Notes under the pieces: generated by a model
Seen by the model: only the letters and a program-made list of their open reading frames with translations
Told to the model about the DNA's origin: nothing
Database searches by the model: none
Shown here: piece by piece, positions 24,769 through 33,846 of the stretch
How positions within the stretch are numbered: the stretch's first letter is position 1
Layout of the letters: each line of letters starts with the position of its first letter
From: Bacteroidota bacterium
GTDB lineage: Bacteria > Bacteroidota > Bacteroidia > Chitinophagales > Chitinophagaceae
Reading direction: 5' to 3'
DNA length: 64,000 nt
NCBI GenBank assembly: GCA_005884665.1
Contig: VBAT01000011.1
Span: forward strand, 35,297 to 99,296
Translations under genes and position numbers: made by a program

Positions 24769-24796
24769 AAAAGCATATGGCTGGGCAGGCAGGTAT

Positions 24797-25264
24797 TTAT
24801 TGTTCCTGCGTAGTTTTTTCCGGCGAACTGCTGTCACTCCTTTCAAACTTTAAGCTCATATCCGGTGGCAGACCAATCTTCATGTTCAAACCACGGAATA
24901 TATAATGGGATAAGTTCATTCCTTTCTGCATCGAGTCGGCTTTTTGTAACCCGCGAATGATGAGTTTTAAAATCTCTTTGTCTTTATTGTCCTCAAGTAA
25001 TTGATTGTTTCCGCATCAAATCCTTTCCTTATTAAATGAAATACTGATGCCGGGAGGAATACCCATATCCACGCTCACTTCTCTCATGTTGAAACCGGTG
25101 ATCTCGATCAATGGTGCCAGCCCAAGAATATCATTGATCAACGCATTGATCTTTTCGATACTGGAGTCCATCATATCCTTAAGGAAAGAAAAGGAGTCCT
25201 TCAGCTTGCTGCCCACCAGTGTAATGGAATCCGACAAACCGGTTTTTACATCTGAGAGATTCAT
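24797..25264 (-). pseudogene. Split small ORF with in-frame TGA and two similar halves
   Basis: The minus-strand ORF from 25264 encodes 82 residues ending GIPPGISISFNKERI and a TGA at 25016-25018. In the same frame the next 72 codons are open (LLEDNKDKEILKLIIRGLQK ... LNMKIGLPPDMSLKFER) and stop at a TAA at 24797-24799. The end of the second part resembles the end of the first (GFNM...MGIPPGISISF versus GLNMKIGLPPDMSLKF), so the segment is an internal duplication. The second part has no ATG before 24931. It could be one gene broken by a nonsense mutation, or two small genes. Function unknown; the first half is amphipathic helix. Confidence 0.5.
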
Positions 25265-26044
25265 AGATACAAATTTTTTGATGCGATATATATTAAAGAC
25301 GTCAGCATTGCCAGTTTAGGGCATTTAAAAAGGCTGCATATAGAAATACACAGCCTTGATTGCTGTCGTCACACTATGGTTTACTCCGTCCTGATATACT
25401 CGTTTGCTGCTAGTGGCTCTCTTTTTATATAGGGAGATGAGTTCATCTCTTTTTTTATTCTTTGAAAAAACATAGGGTACGCTTTTTAATCTGCTAATTG
25501 AATATGAGACTGACCCTGTTTAATTCACAATTTGAATATACAGTAAGAAGAAGGGGAATTCTATTTTTTGGGGTTACAATCGGCCTCATATTATAAAAGT
25601 GGGCTTTGTCTTTATGTTCGTGCAGCAATTGAATAAAAACCATCAGCAAATCACGATTATAGGTCGCCCTAAACAATTGTCCGCAGCCTGTACAATATGA
25701 ATAAGCAAAATTTTATAAGAGTTCCCGATGAACAGCCCTTTATGCTTGCTTTACGCCCTGAGTATGGATAGTTTTGTTGAGACGATTCCAGCAAGAAGTT
25801 ATGAGCCCGGCCTTGATCTATATATGCCTAGTAAGTTTTTCGATTATCGAGATTTACAGAAATACGACGGGAAGAAAAAACAAAAAGAAGAGTTTCTGAT
25901 ACCGCAGTACCGGAAAAAATTACACCCCCGGCGATTATACGCAAATACCATTTTTCAATATAACCTGATTGGGTAGATTCACGGTTTCGAAGGGAGAAGT
26001 ATTTTTATACTTCTTCCTCTTTTATTTAACCCTTCCCCGGCAGC
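25265..26044. other. Mostly gene-free stretch with hairpins and possible DUF1254 debris
   Basis: There is no convincing complete gene. An inverted repeat AAGGCTG...CAGCCTT lies at about 25331-25355 and a plus-strand terminator at 25434. A short frame from 25698 reads IRVPDEQPFMLALRPEYG, which faintly resembles IRSDTQFVLALF in the intact DUF1254 protein and may be debris of the gene whose 3' end survives at 26045. The 82-codon ORF at 25728 has no recognisable content. Confidence 0.4.
25434..25456 (+). terminator. Rho-independent terminator with no obvious upstream gene
   Basis: The hairpin GAGATG-AGTT-CATCTC is followed by seven T residues. No plus-strand gene precedes it, so it may end an unannotated small transcript from about 25265 onward. 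Confidence 0.65.
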
Positions 26045-26464
26045 ATGGATGCAACTGGCTACATAGATATTCCGCTTTATACTGCTTATAAAAAGGATTC
26101 GGATTCTGAATACCTGGATGGCAGCAAATACCGCTACGCATTGAAATTCGATAAAGATTATTGGCCACTCACTGTTTTCTGGAGCCTGACGACTTACCGG
26201 ATGTCGGGAAACATCCGCAAAAGCGACCCGGTACGCAGGTACCTCATACATTCACCGCTGTTCTCGGGGTTATTAAAAGATGCAGATGGCGGTTTAACGA
26301 TCTATCTGCAAAGAGAATCACCAGGCAGGGATAAAGAAAGTAACTGGTTACCTCCTCCGCGCGGCTTATTCTTTATAGCACTAAGGGTTTATTTACCAAA
26401 ACAAGATCCTCTTATCAAACGAGGTGATGTTCTATCACTGGAAAAATCCGTCATTTGCCCGTAA
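26045..26464 (+). pseudogene. DUF1214 domain remnant
   Basis: A 139-codon ORF that corresponds only to the C-terminal DUF1214 domain: YWPLTVFWSLTTYRMSGNIR, RYLIHSPLFSGLLKDADGGL, then TIYLQRESPGRDKESNWLPP. It lines up with residues about 325-455 of the intact protein at 12514 (VNAFWSLTLYEM, DADGGLTLYVQ). The DUF1254 half is missing, and the last 20 residues diverge. A free-standing DUF1214 protein cannot be excluded, but the absence of the N-terminal domain and the debris upstream favour a truncated gene. Confidence 0.65.
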
Positions 26465-26651
26465 TTCAGAATTCAATAGCGACGGGTATACTATTATAAT
26501 TCTTGTCCAGAAATGAAACGTTTTATTTTGATGGTTCCCCAATGAAGCCCAATATTGTACATGGTTTTTCAAACAGAATGTATAGCGTGCTTTCAATTAC
26601 AGGTATAATTACCGATCCATTTGTAAAATCGATTCCGAATCGGGCTTCCCT

Positions 26652-29600
26652 ATGTCTGCCGGTACAGCTCATCATCGAAAGATTATCCTCCCGATAATCC
26701 TCCTGCTATTGCAATGCCAGTTATTTGCCCAACTTTCAGCTGCATTCACCGCCACTCCACTTGCAGGATGTTCACCCATTGTCGTTCAGTTTACTGATCA
26801 GTCCACGGGCAATCCTACTCAATGGAGATGGGACCTCGGCAATGGCGTGATCTCTTTTTTACAAAATCCATCCACCAGTTATTTTAACTCCGGCACTTAT
26901 ACTATCAAGTTGGTCGTGACAAATGGTATCACTGCAGATTCGATTATAAAAAGCCAGTACATCACCGTTTTTGCCGCACCGGTTGTAAACTTTACCGCTT
27001 CAGATACATCGGCGTGTTTTCCTTTTCCCGTCCAGTTCACCGATTTAAGCACTTCACCAAACGGTACCATCAGCAACTGGCTTTGGGATTTTGGTGATGG
27101 TGCAGTTTCCACTCAACGCAATCCCCTGCATGTTTATACAACATCGGGCAACTTCACGGTGACATTGAAGGTCACAAATTCAAATGGCTGCTTTAAGTTG
27201 CTAAGCCACCCGCAATATATCGACGTCACTGATGGAGTAAGAACCGGGTTCACCAATACCAGCCCGGTACAATGCAGTGTCCCCGCGACGATCAGTTTTA
27301 CGAATACTTCGACCGGCGGGGGCTCTTTGAATTTTACCTGGATCTTTGGAGACGGAACCGGATCAAACCTTGCTAACCCCGTCCACGTCTATTCCGCCAC
27401 CGGCACTTACTCAGTCATGCTGGTAACAGAAAGCTCTCTGGGTTGCCGTGATACGCTGATAAAAAATAACCTTATCAGCATCGGCGCCATGACCTCTCAA
27501 TTTAACAGCCCCGATAGTGTTTGCATAGACCAGTCTTTCACCATTAGCAATACCACTACACCCGCCCCCATTTCATCGCACTGGGATTTTGGAGATGGAA
27601 CAATCTCCACGCAAATCAACCCGGCAAAAAAATATACTTCTGCAGGCGTCTTTACTATAAAACTGGTAAACACTTTCAGTGGTTGCATGGATTCAACTAC
27701 CAAAACAATTACAGTACGGTCAGGACCTGCTGCAGATTTTTCAGCAAATCAAACACGAAGCTGTGCGATTCCATTTACAGCAGGCTTTATTAATCAAACA
27801 ACCGGCAACAATACCTATCTATGGAATTTTGGGGACGGGTCCACAAGCACTCAAGCCAACCCGGTTCACACTTATACAACTGCCGGCACCTATCCGGTTA
27901 CACTGGTTGCTGTCAACGAAACGGGTTGTAGTGATACCATTACAAAAGTCGATTACATACAGATCAAAGAACCTGTGCTTACCCTCAATAATTTGCCACA
28001 ACAGGGTTGTATACCGTTAACCATTTCACCGGTTTCAACTCTTATCTCCACCGATCCTGTCGCTACGTACCTGTGGAACTTCGGGGACGGCACTACGAGC
28101 GCCGCGGTAAACCCTTCACATACTTATACAACTCCCGGAACCTACACCGTGTCATTGACGATCAGTACTACCGGTGGATGTACAGTCACCGCTGTTCTAA
28201 ACAACGCAGTAAAGGCCGGCAATAAACCACAAGCAGCTTTTTCCGCAGATCCTACCGATGTATGTGCACAGCATCCCATTCAATTTACAGATAACAGTAC
28301 CGGTAACGTGGATCAATGGCTATGGACGTTTGGCGACGGTATCACTTCCACCGTTCAAAACCCGCTGCACACATATGAAGAAGTCGGGCCGATATCCGTG
28401 ACACTGGTAGTATGGAGCAATGGTTGTGCCGACACACTAACAATTCCAAATATTGTCAATATCAGGCCGCCGGTAGCCAGCTTCAGACCTTATTCTAACT
28501 GCACTGATAAATATAAAATCGATTTCGTTGACCAATCACTTGGTGCGCAGACCTGGAGATGGGAGTTTGGCGACAGCACCTTCTCGACCCAGCAATCGCC
28601 ATCTCATACTTATGCCAGTCCCGGCACCTACGTACCCTATCTGACAGTGACCAATGGAAACTGCGTCTATACAACTTACCGTGTCGTATTGATCATCGAC
28701 GAAAAAGCCAGGTTCAGTGCAGATAACAATACGGCTTGTAAAAACACCACCATTCATTTTACCGGCGAAAATATCAATGCGGCAAACATCAATTCCTGGC
28801 GTTGGGATTTCGGTGACGGTAATACAAGCAACGACCCCTCGTCCAGTTCGCACACTTACACGATTGCAGGAAATTATACGGTCAGCATGACGATCATTGA
28901 TCTAATGGGCTGTTCTGACACACAAAGCATACCCCTGACTATACTTGGTCCCAGGGCAGCATTCGGATCTTCCATATCGGCCGCATGTTTCGGAGCCGAT
29001 CCGGTTTTATTTTATGATTCATCCACTGCCGATGGATCGCACCCACTGGTAAAATGGATATGGAATTTTGGGGACGGAATCATCGATTCCACTTCTGCCC
29101 CACCCTACATGCATAATTATACTGTGGCAGGCGATTTTGCCGTTTCGCTTACTGTGGTCGATAACAATGGTTGTCGTGATTCATTGAGAAAAAACTCAGC
29201 TGTGATCATTGGGCATCCCAATGCTGCTTTTAATTCACCAGATTCACTCTCCTGTACAGACCGGCCTGTCAGGTTTGTCAATACATCCACAGGTAACGAT
29301 CTGCAATACCTGTGGAATTTTGGAGATGGCTCAGGCTCTACAAGTGTAAATCCTATACATTATTATAATGGTATCGGCGTATATACGGTAAGCTTATCGG
29401 TAGTAGACCCATCTGGTTGCCGTGATTCTGTCATCCGCAATGCCTTTATCAATATCAGTTTTCCCACAGCAAGATTTTCCATTTCTGATTCTTTTAGTAC
29501 ATGTCCTCCCCTGAGAGTAGAGTTCACCAGCGCATCTCTCAATTACACAAACCTGCAATGGGATTTCGGCGATGGCAACAATTCATCGCTTTCCAGTCCT

Positions 29601-31448
29601 TCTCACGTTTATACATATCCCGGAATTTATACCGCGAAGCTGATAGTCACCGGGCCAGGCGGCTGCAGGGACAGTATGTATAAACTAATTGAAGTAAGGG
29701 GTCCGAGGGGTAGTTTTAATTATATACCACTGCAGGGATGTAAGCCATTGACCGTTGCTTTCACGGCTACAACAATCGATCGCATTTCCTTTACCTGGGA
29801 TTTTAGCGATGGTACTACTGTCGCAACCATGGACTCGATCTTATCTCACACCTATACATTTGCCGGATACTATGTGCCCAAAATGATACTGGAAGATATC
29901 ACGGGTTGCAGGGTTCCTATTGTAGGCACCGATACCATCAGGGTTGTCGGTGTCAACGCCGGAATCAAAATGGGCCAGTCCCGTTTCTGCAACTCGGGAA
30001 ATGTCAGCTTTTTTGATTCAACGATCAGCAACGATCTTATTACAGCCTGGCAATGGGATTTTGGTGATGGCGAAACGAGCAACAGCCCGCAACCGGTTCA
30101 TCACTATGCTTCTCCCGGTATTTATACAGTCAACCTGGCTGTAACAACCGAAGCAGGTTGCAGTGACGCCCGGTCTCTCACCGATACCGTAAAAGTTTTT
30201 GCCAGCCCTATTATTGCTATCAATGGTGATTCAGCTGCATGTGTTCCAGCTCAACTCGGTTTCGTTGCCCAGGTACTTGCGGGTAATCCTTCTTTACTCA
30301 ATTGGTCATGGACCTTCGGGAATGGAGGTGTTTCCCTGGGAAGTTTGCCGCCGATCCAGTCCTATCCCAGTCCCGGCGCTTTTAATATTACATCAATTGT
30401 TGTTGATGAACATGGTTGCAGGGATACTGCAACCAAGACGATCAACATTTATCCGCTCCCCAATACGGATGCGGGGGCTAATGCAATAGTCTGCGCCGGC
30501 AGTTCAACTCAACTACAAGCCAGCGGAGCCACCACCTATTTATGGAATGCATCCCCTGGCTTAAGCTGTACAGGTTGTTCCAATCCTATCGCTTTACCCG
30601 GCGACAAAACAACCTATGTAGTAACAGGAACCAGTGAACACGGATGTATAAAAAAGGATTCAGTGACAGTTGGTGTGCAAAAACATTTTGCATTGAACCT
30701 TAGCCCCGGGGATACGATCTGTACAGGTGAATCTGCCCGGCTAATTGCATCCGGCGCTGATCAATATAGCTGGTCGCCCTCAACAGGACTCGATAATGCC
30801 AGCATAGCTTCCCCATCGGCAAGCCCTTCAACCAGCACATTATATACATTAACCGCAAAAGACAGTTTGCATTGTTTTACGGAAACAGGAAGTGTATTCA
30901 TTAAAGTGTACCCCATTCCCACCGTCGAAGCGGGACAGGATGCAACGATTGTTGTTGGCAACCAGGTCCCCCTTCATGGCACTGGTTCGCCTGATATTGT
31001 TTCCTGGAAATGGCGGCCCGCTTACAACCTCAGTTGCAGCAATTGCGCCGACCCGGTAGCGGCGCCCCGGCAGACAACCAAATACCTGCTCGAAGTAAAA
31101 AATGAAGGCGGCTGCCTGGTCCGCGATTACCTGACCATATATGTAACATGCAACAAAGGCGAGCTTTTCATACCTAATACATTCTCTCCAAATGGTGATG
31201 GCATGAATGATCGCTTTTATCCCCGGGCAAGAGGAACATTCATGATCCGTTCGTTCAGAGTATATAACCGTTGGGGCGAATTGGTATTTGAAAAATTGTC
31301 TTTCAGTCCCAACGATGCATCGTCTGGCTGGGATGGCAAATTCGGGGGAAAAACTTTATCACCGGATGTGTATGTATATATCTGCGAAGTACAGTGCGAG
31401 AATGGAGAAATGCTGAGATATACCGGAGATGTCACCTTAATACAATAA
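26652..31448 (+). CDS. Giant PKD-repeat protein with T9SS type B sorting domain
   Basis: A 1598-residue secreted protein. Signal segment: IILPIILLLLQCQLFAQ. I count about 15 PKD domains in tandem, each marked by a W-x-F-G-D-G motif and a H-x-Y-x-x-x-G-x-Y-x-V end, over residues about 30-1270. Three Ig-like modules follow (DAGANAIVCAGSSTQLQASG type). The last about 90 residues are the gliding-motility C-terminal domain (FIPNTFSPNGDGMNDRFYP, VYNRWGELVFE, WDGKFGGKTLSPDVYVY), a type B signal for type IX secretion. The predicted role is a surface adhesin or matrix protein. The PorP/SprF gene 22 bases downstream is the classic partner. Confidence 0.93.
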   Translation: MSAGTAHHRKIILPIILLLLQCQLFAQLSAAFTATPLAGCSPIVVQFTDQSTGNPTQWRWDLGNGVISFLQNPSTSYFNSGTYTIKLVVTNGITADSIIKSQYITVFAAPVVNFTASDTSACFPFPVQFTDLSTSPNGTISNWLWDFGDGAVSTQRNPLHVYTTSGNFTVTLKVTNSNGCFKLLSHPQYIDVTDGVRTGFTNTSPVQCSVPATISFTNTSTGGGSLNFTWIFGDGTGSNLANPVHVYSATGTYSVMLVTESSLGCRDTLIKNNLISIGAMTSQFNSPDSVCIDQSFTISNTTTPAPISSHWDFGDGTISTQINPAKKYTSAGVFTIKLVNTFSGCMDSTTKTITVRSGPAADFSANQTRSCAIPFTAGFINQTTGNNTYLWNFGDGSTSTQANPVHTYTTAGTYPVTLVAVNETGCSDTITKVDYIQIKEPVLTLNNLPQQGCIPLTISPVSTLISTDPVATYLWNFGDGTTSAAVNPSHTYTTPGTYTVSLTISTTGGCTVTAVLNNAVKAGNKPQAAFSADPTDVCAQHPIQFTDNSTGNVDQWLWTFGDGITSTVQNPLHTYEEVGPISVTLVVWSNGCADTLTIPNIVNIRPPVASFRPYSNCTDKYKIDFVDQSLGAQTWRWEFGDSTFSTQQSPSHTYASPGTYVPYLTVTNGNCVYTTYRVVLIIDEKARFSADNNTACKNTTIHFTGENINAANINSWRWDFGDGNTSNDPSSSSHTYTIAGNYTVSMTIIDLMGCSDTQSIPLTILGPRAAFGSSISAACFGADPVLFYDSSTADGSHPLVKWIWNFGDGIIDSTSAPPYMHNYTVAGDFAVSLTVVDNNGCRDSLRKNSAVIIGHPNAAFNSPDSLSCTDRPVRFVNTSTGNDLQYLWNFGDGSGSTSVNPIHYYNGIGVYTVSLSVVDPSGCRDSVIRNAFINISFPTARFSISDSFSTCPPLRVEFTSASLNYTNLQWDFGDGNNSSLSSPSHVYTYPGIYTAKLIVTGPGGCRDSMYKLIEVRGPRGSFNYIPLQGCKPLTVAFTATTIDRISFTWDFSDGTTVATMDSILSHTYTFAGYYVPKMILEDITGCRVPIVGTDTIRVVGVNAGIKMGQSRFCNSGNVSFFDSTISNDLITAWQWDFGDGETSNSPQPVHHYASPGIYTVNLAVTTEAGCSDARSLTDTVKVFASPIIAINGDSAACVPAQLGFVAQVLAGNPSLLNWSWTFGNGGVSLGSLPPIQSYPSPGAFNITSIVVDEHGCRDTATKTINIYPLPNTDAGANAIVCAGSSTQLQASGATTYLWNASPGLSCTGCSNPIALPGDKTTYVVTGTSEHGCIKKDSVTVGVQKHFALNLSPGDTICTGESARLIASGADQYSWSPSTGLDNASIASPSASPSTSTLYTLTAKDSLHCFTETGSVFIKVYPIPTVEAGQDATIVVGNQVPLHGTGSPDIVSWKWRPAYNLSCSNCADPVAAPRQTTKYLLEVKNEGGCLVRDYLTIYVTCNKGELFIPNTFSPNGDGMNDRFYPRARGTFMIRSFRVYNRWGELVFEKLSFSPNDASSGWDGKFGGKTLSPDVYVYICEVQCENGEMLRYTGDVTLIQ

Positions 31449-31470
31449 CAGAACAGTTAACCGATCGACT

Positions 31471-32484
31471 ATGAAAAAAAATTATAAAAACTGGTTTATC
31501 GCAATCCTTCTCCCTTGTTTCACGACAGGCAGAGCCCAGGATATACATTTTTCTCAATTCTATGAAATGCCATTATACCGAAATCCTGCACTGGCGGGGA
31601 TCGTGAACGGCGATATTCGAGTACAGGCTGTCTTTCGTTCGCAATGGAACAGTTTTGCCAGTGCTTATAAAACCGGTGCATTAAATGCAGAATATAAAAT
31701 GCATGCCGGCAAAGGGAATGACTATGTCACCATTGGTCTTGAAGCTTTTTTTGACCGGGCAGGCTCAACTGCTTTGACCACGACCATATTGATGCCCGTA
31801 TTCAATTATCATAAATCCCTCAGTACCGAAAGGAATATGTATCTCTCTGCTGCATTCATGGGTGGATTCGTGGATCGCAGGTTCGATCGTTCAAAAATGA
31901 TCACCAATAACCAATTTGATAATGGCAGCGATGGCGAAAATCTGCCGAGGAGCCGGTATACATACTGGGATGGAAGTGCCGGCCTCAGCTTCAGCTCCGG
32001 CCTGGGCGACAACCCGGTCAATAATATTGTCGCCGGAATTGCCTATCATCATTTCAATAACCCGAGGATATCTTTCTTTGAAAGCGCAAACGTACGCCTT
32101 GACCCCAAGTGGGTTTATTCGCTCGATCTCAAGACAGCTCTTGCGGAAAATTCATCATTGACCATTCATTCGGATTATTCGCAGCAGGGGAGTTACAGGG
32201 AACTTATCGCGGGAGCACTGTATGGTTTTAAAATAGGTGCCCAAACAGATAATCCCGACTATACGATCCATGGAGGTGTGTTCGTACGATGGAACGATGC
32301 TATCATACCAGTGGTCAAGTTAGATTATCGTCCGTTTTCTTTTGCGTTTAGCTATGATGCCAACATTTCAAAATTGAAAATGAGCAGCTATGGCCGCGGT
32401 GGCTTCGAACTTTCGCTCTCCTATATCGGTTTGCTTGACAGGGATAATTCAAGCCTGAAAGCAGTTCATTGTCCCCGGTTCTGA
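31471..32484 (+). CDS. PorP/SprF family type IX secretion membrane protein
   Basis: A 337-residue outer-membrane protein with signal peptide ending in GRAQ. It has the PorP/SprF hallmark right after cleavage: DIHFSQFYEMPLYRNPALAG, then VQAVFRSQWNSF, and strands such as YVTIGLEAFFDRAGSTAL and GFELSLSYIGL. PorP/SprF proteins pair with type B (CHU_C) cargo and help attach it at the cell surface. The gene is directly behind the giant PKD protein and is almost certainly its partner. Its stop codon abuts the 88-89 bp tandem repeat. Confidence 0.95.
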   Translation: MKKNYKNWFIAILLPCFTTGRAQDIHFSQFYEMPLYRNPALAGIVNGDIRVQAVFRSQWNSFASAYKTGALNAEYKMHAGKGNDYVTIGLEAFFDRAGSTALTTTILMPVFNYHKSLSTERNMYLSAAFMGGFVDRRFDRSKMITNNQFDNGSDGENLPRSRYTYWDGSAGLSFSSGLGDNPVNNIVAGIAYHHFNNPRISFFESANVRLDPKWVYSLDLKTALAENSSLTIHSDYSQQGSYRELIAGALYGFKIGAQTDNPDYTIHGGVFVRWNDAIIPVVKLDYRPFSFAFSYDANISKLKMSSYGRGGFELSLSYIGLLDRDNSSLKAVHCPRF

Positions 32485-32910
32485 AGTAAGAACGCAGATC
32501 ATTGCGATTGATATGATGTCTTAAAAAATCTTAATGATCCTAACAATCAGCGTTCTGTTTCTCTACAATCGAAGTAAAGACGCAGATCATTATGATTGAC
32601 ATGATATCGTAAAAAATCTTAATGATCATAACAATCAGCGTTCTGTTTCTCTATAATCAGAAGTAAAAACGCAGATCATTATGATTGACATGATATCTTA
32701 AAAAATCTTAACGATCATAACAATCAGCGTTCTGTTTCTCTATAATCACAAGTAAAAACGCAGATCATTATGATTGACATGATATCTTAAAAAATCTTAA
32801 TGACCCTAACAATCAGCGTTCTGTTTCTCTATAATCACAAGTAAAAACGCAGATCATTATGATGAGATGATGTCCTAAGAGATCTTATTGGTCAGCACCA
32901 GCCGCGTTCC
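32484..32910. repeat. 88-89 bp tandem repeat array, about 4.8 units
   Basis: Units begin at 32484, 32572, 32661, 32750 and 32839, each with AAGTAA-AACGCAGATCAT, a central ATCTTAAAAAATCTTAA and the end ACAATCAGCGTTCTGTTTCT. Units 2-4 are nearly identical; the first and fifth are diverged. Each unit is itself an imperfect inverted repeat (AACGCAGATCAT facing ATCAGCGTT), so each can fold as a hairpin. It lies between the PorP/SprF stop and a convergent barrel gene. There are no unique spacers and no cas genes. Confidence 0.92.
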
Positions 32911-32918
32911 ATTGAATT

Positions 32919-33563
32919 CTATTTCTTTTTAGCCAGGCCGAAGCGGAAAATGATCCCGCCGTTTATAGCAGATTGTAGATAATGGTTATAAGCTGTAATG
33001 TTAGAATTAAGCGGGTTGCCCGAAACCGCATAATTGAATTTTACAGAATAGAGCAAGTCCGCTTTTAACCGGATAGATACCAGTTTACGAAAAGCATATT
33101 CGAGTCCCAGGTTTCCGCCCCAGGTAAATTTAACACGGGAAGACCTGTCGCCTAATACAGGATCTTTTAAAGTAAGAAGCCCCATACCAATATCTGATCC
33201 AAGAAATGGCTTTAAGCCTTTTTTAGTTAGAAAGGCCACAAACTCAAGGAGCATCCATTGTATGGTCATGTCGAATTGATGCTGGGCTGTGATGCCCGTC
33301 GTATGAAAAGTCGTCGGGACTTTTGTATCCTGGTGGTAATACAGTAATTCGAGCGAATAGCTATTTTCCAGGAAAAGACCGACACCGATACCATGCCGCC
33401 GTTCCCCTTTTATGGTGCCCTGGTAATAATCTGCGGTGTAGTGATAATTATCAACATCCCTCGAAAATGTTTTTCCCTCGTACAATCCCACTCTTAGCTC
33501 CTGCCCCTGCAGTGAAAGGGCCGAACAGATCAGGCAAATGGGAAAAAGGAACGATCTTCTCAT
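32919..33563 (-). CDS. Outer-membrane beta-barrel protein, paralogue C
   Basis: A 214-residue protein with signal peptide MRRSFLFPICLICSALSLQGQ. Its strands are a diverged version of those in 16155 and 16877: YYQGTIKGERRHGIGVGLFL and YSLELLYYHQDTKVPTTFHT correspond to YYSGKIYGGLQVGAGLEYLI and YCVELMYLRHSTHAPTTY. It ends INGGIIFRFGLAKKK. It is a barrel of unknown function, convergent with the PorP/SprF gene across the tandem repeat. Confidence 0.75.
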   Translation of the reverse strand: MRRSFLFPICLICSALSLQGQELRVGLYEGKTFSRDVDNYHYTADYYQGTIKGERRHGIGVGLFLENSYSLELLYYHQDTKVPTTFHTTGITAQHQFDMTIQWMLLEFVAFLTKKGLKPFLGSDIGMGLLTLKDPVLGDRSSRVKFTWGGNLGLEYAFRKLVSIRLKADLLYSVKFNYAVSGNPLNSNITAYNHYLQSAINGGIIFRFGLAKKK

Positions 33564-33640
33564 CGAAAGAAAAAATGAAAGCTTTAAATCAGTGATACTA
33601 TCGTTTGGGAGGTCCGTGCCTGGATGGGAAGAATCTGTTT

Positions 33641-33689
33641 TGGAAGTCAGGTGTTAATGTCAACGTTGCATTAACACCCGACTCTTCCA
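33641..33689. repeat. Long near-perfect inverted repeat (49 bp)
   Basis: The arms TGGAAGTCAGGTGTTAATG and CATTAACACCCGACTCTTCCA flank TCAACGTTG, which itself contains the palindrome CAACGTTG. Almost the whole 49 bases can pair. No T-tract follows on either strand, so it is not an ordinary terminator. Confidence 0.7.
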
Positions 33690-33846
33690 GCCACTATTAT
33701 ATGAAAAAGACAAAGCCAAGATACACCGCAGAAGAAGAGAATAAAAATTTTAGAGGGTGAATAAAGCACAAGATTATAATCGTTGGCCAAAGCCCGGGTC
33801 AAATCATTTTTTTTATGTTATGAGGCGCCTTTCAGCTGTTTGGCAC

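Noticed and set aside
25005-25319. 104-codon plus-strand ORF
   Set aside because: It is opposite the minus-strand split ORF; the minus frame shows an internal duplication and better composition.
25728-25976. 82-codon plus-strand ORF upstream of the DUF1214 remnant
   Set aside because: There is no recognisable domain; treated as part of the debris region.
26503-26697. 64-codon ORF overlapping the start of the PKD gene
   Set aside because: It overlaps the signal peptide region of a well-supported gene and has no recognisable content.
32484-32910. Regular repeats considered as a CRISPR array
   Set aside because: The repeat unit fills the full 88-89 bp period, there are no unique spacers, and no cas gene is present.
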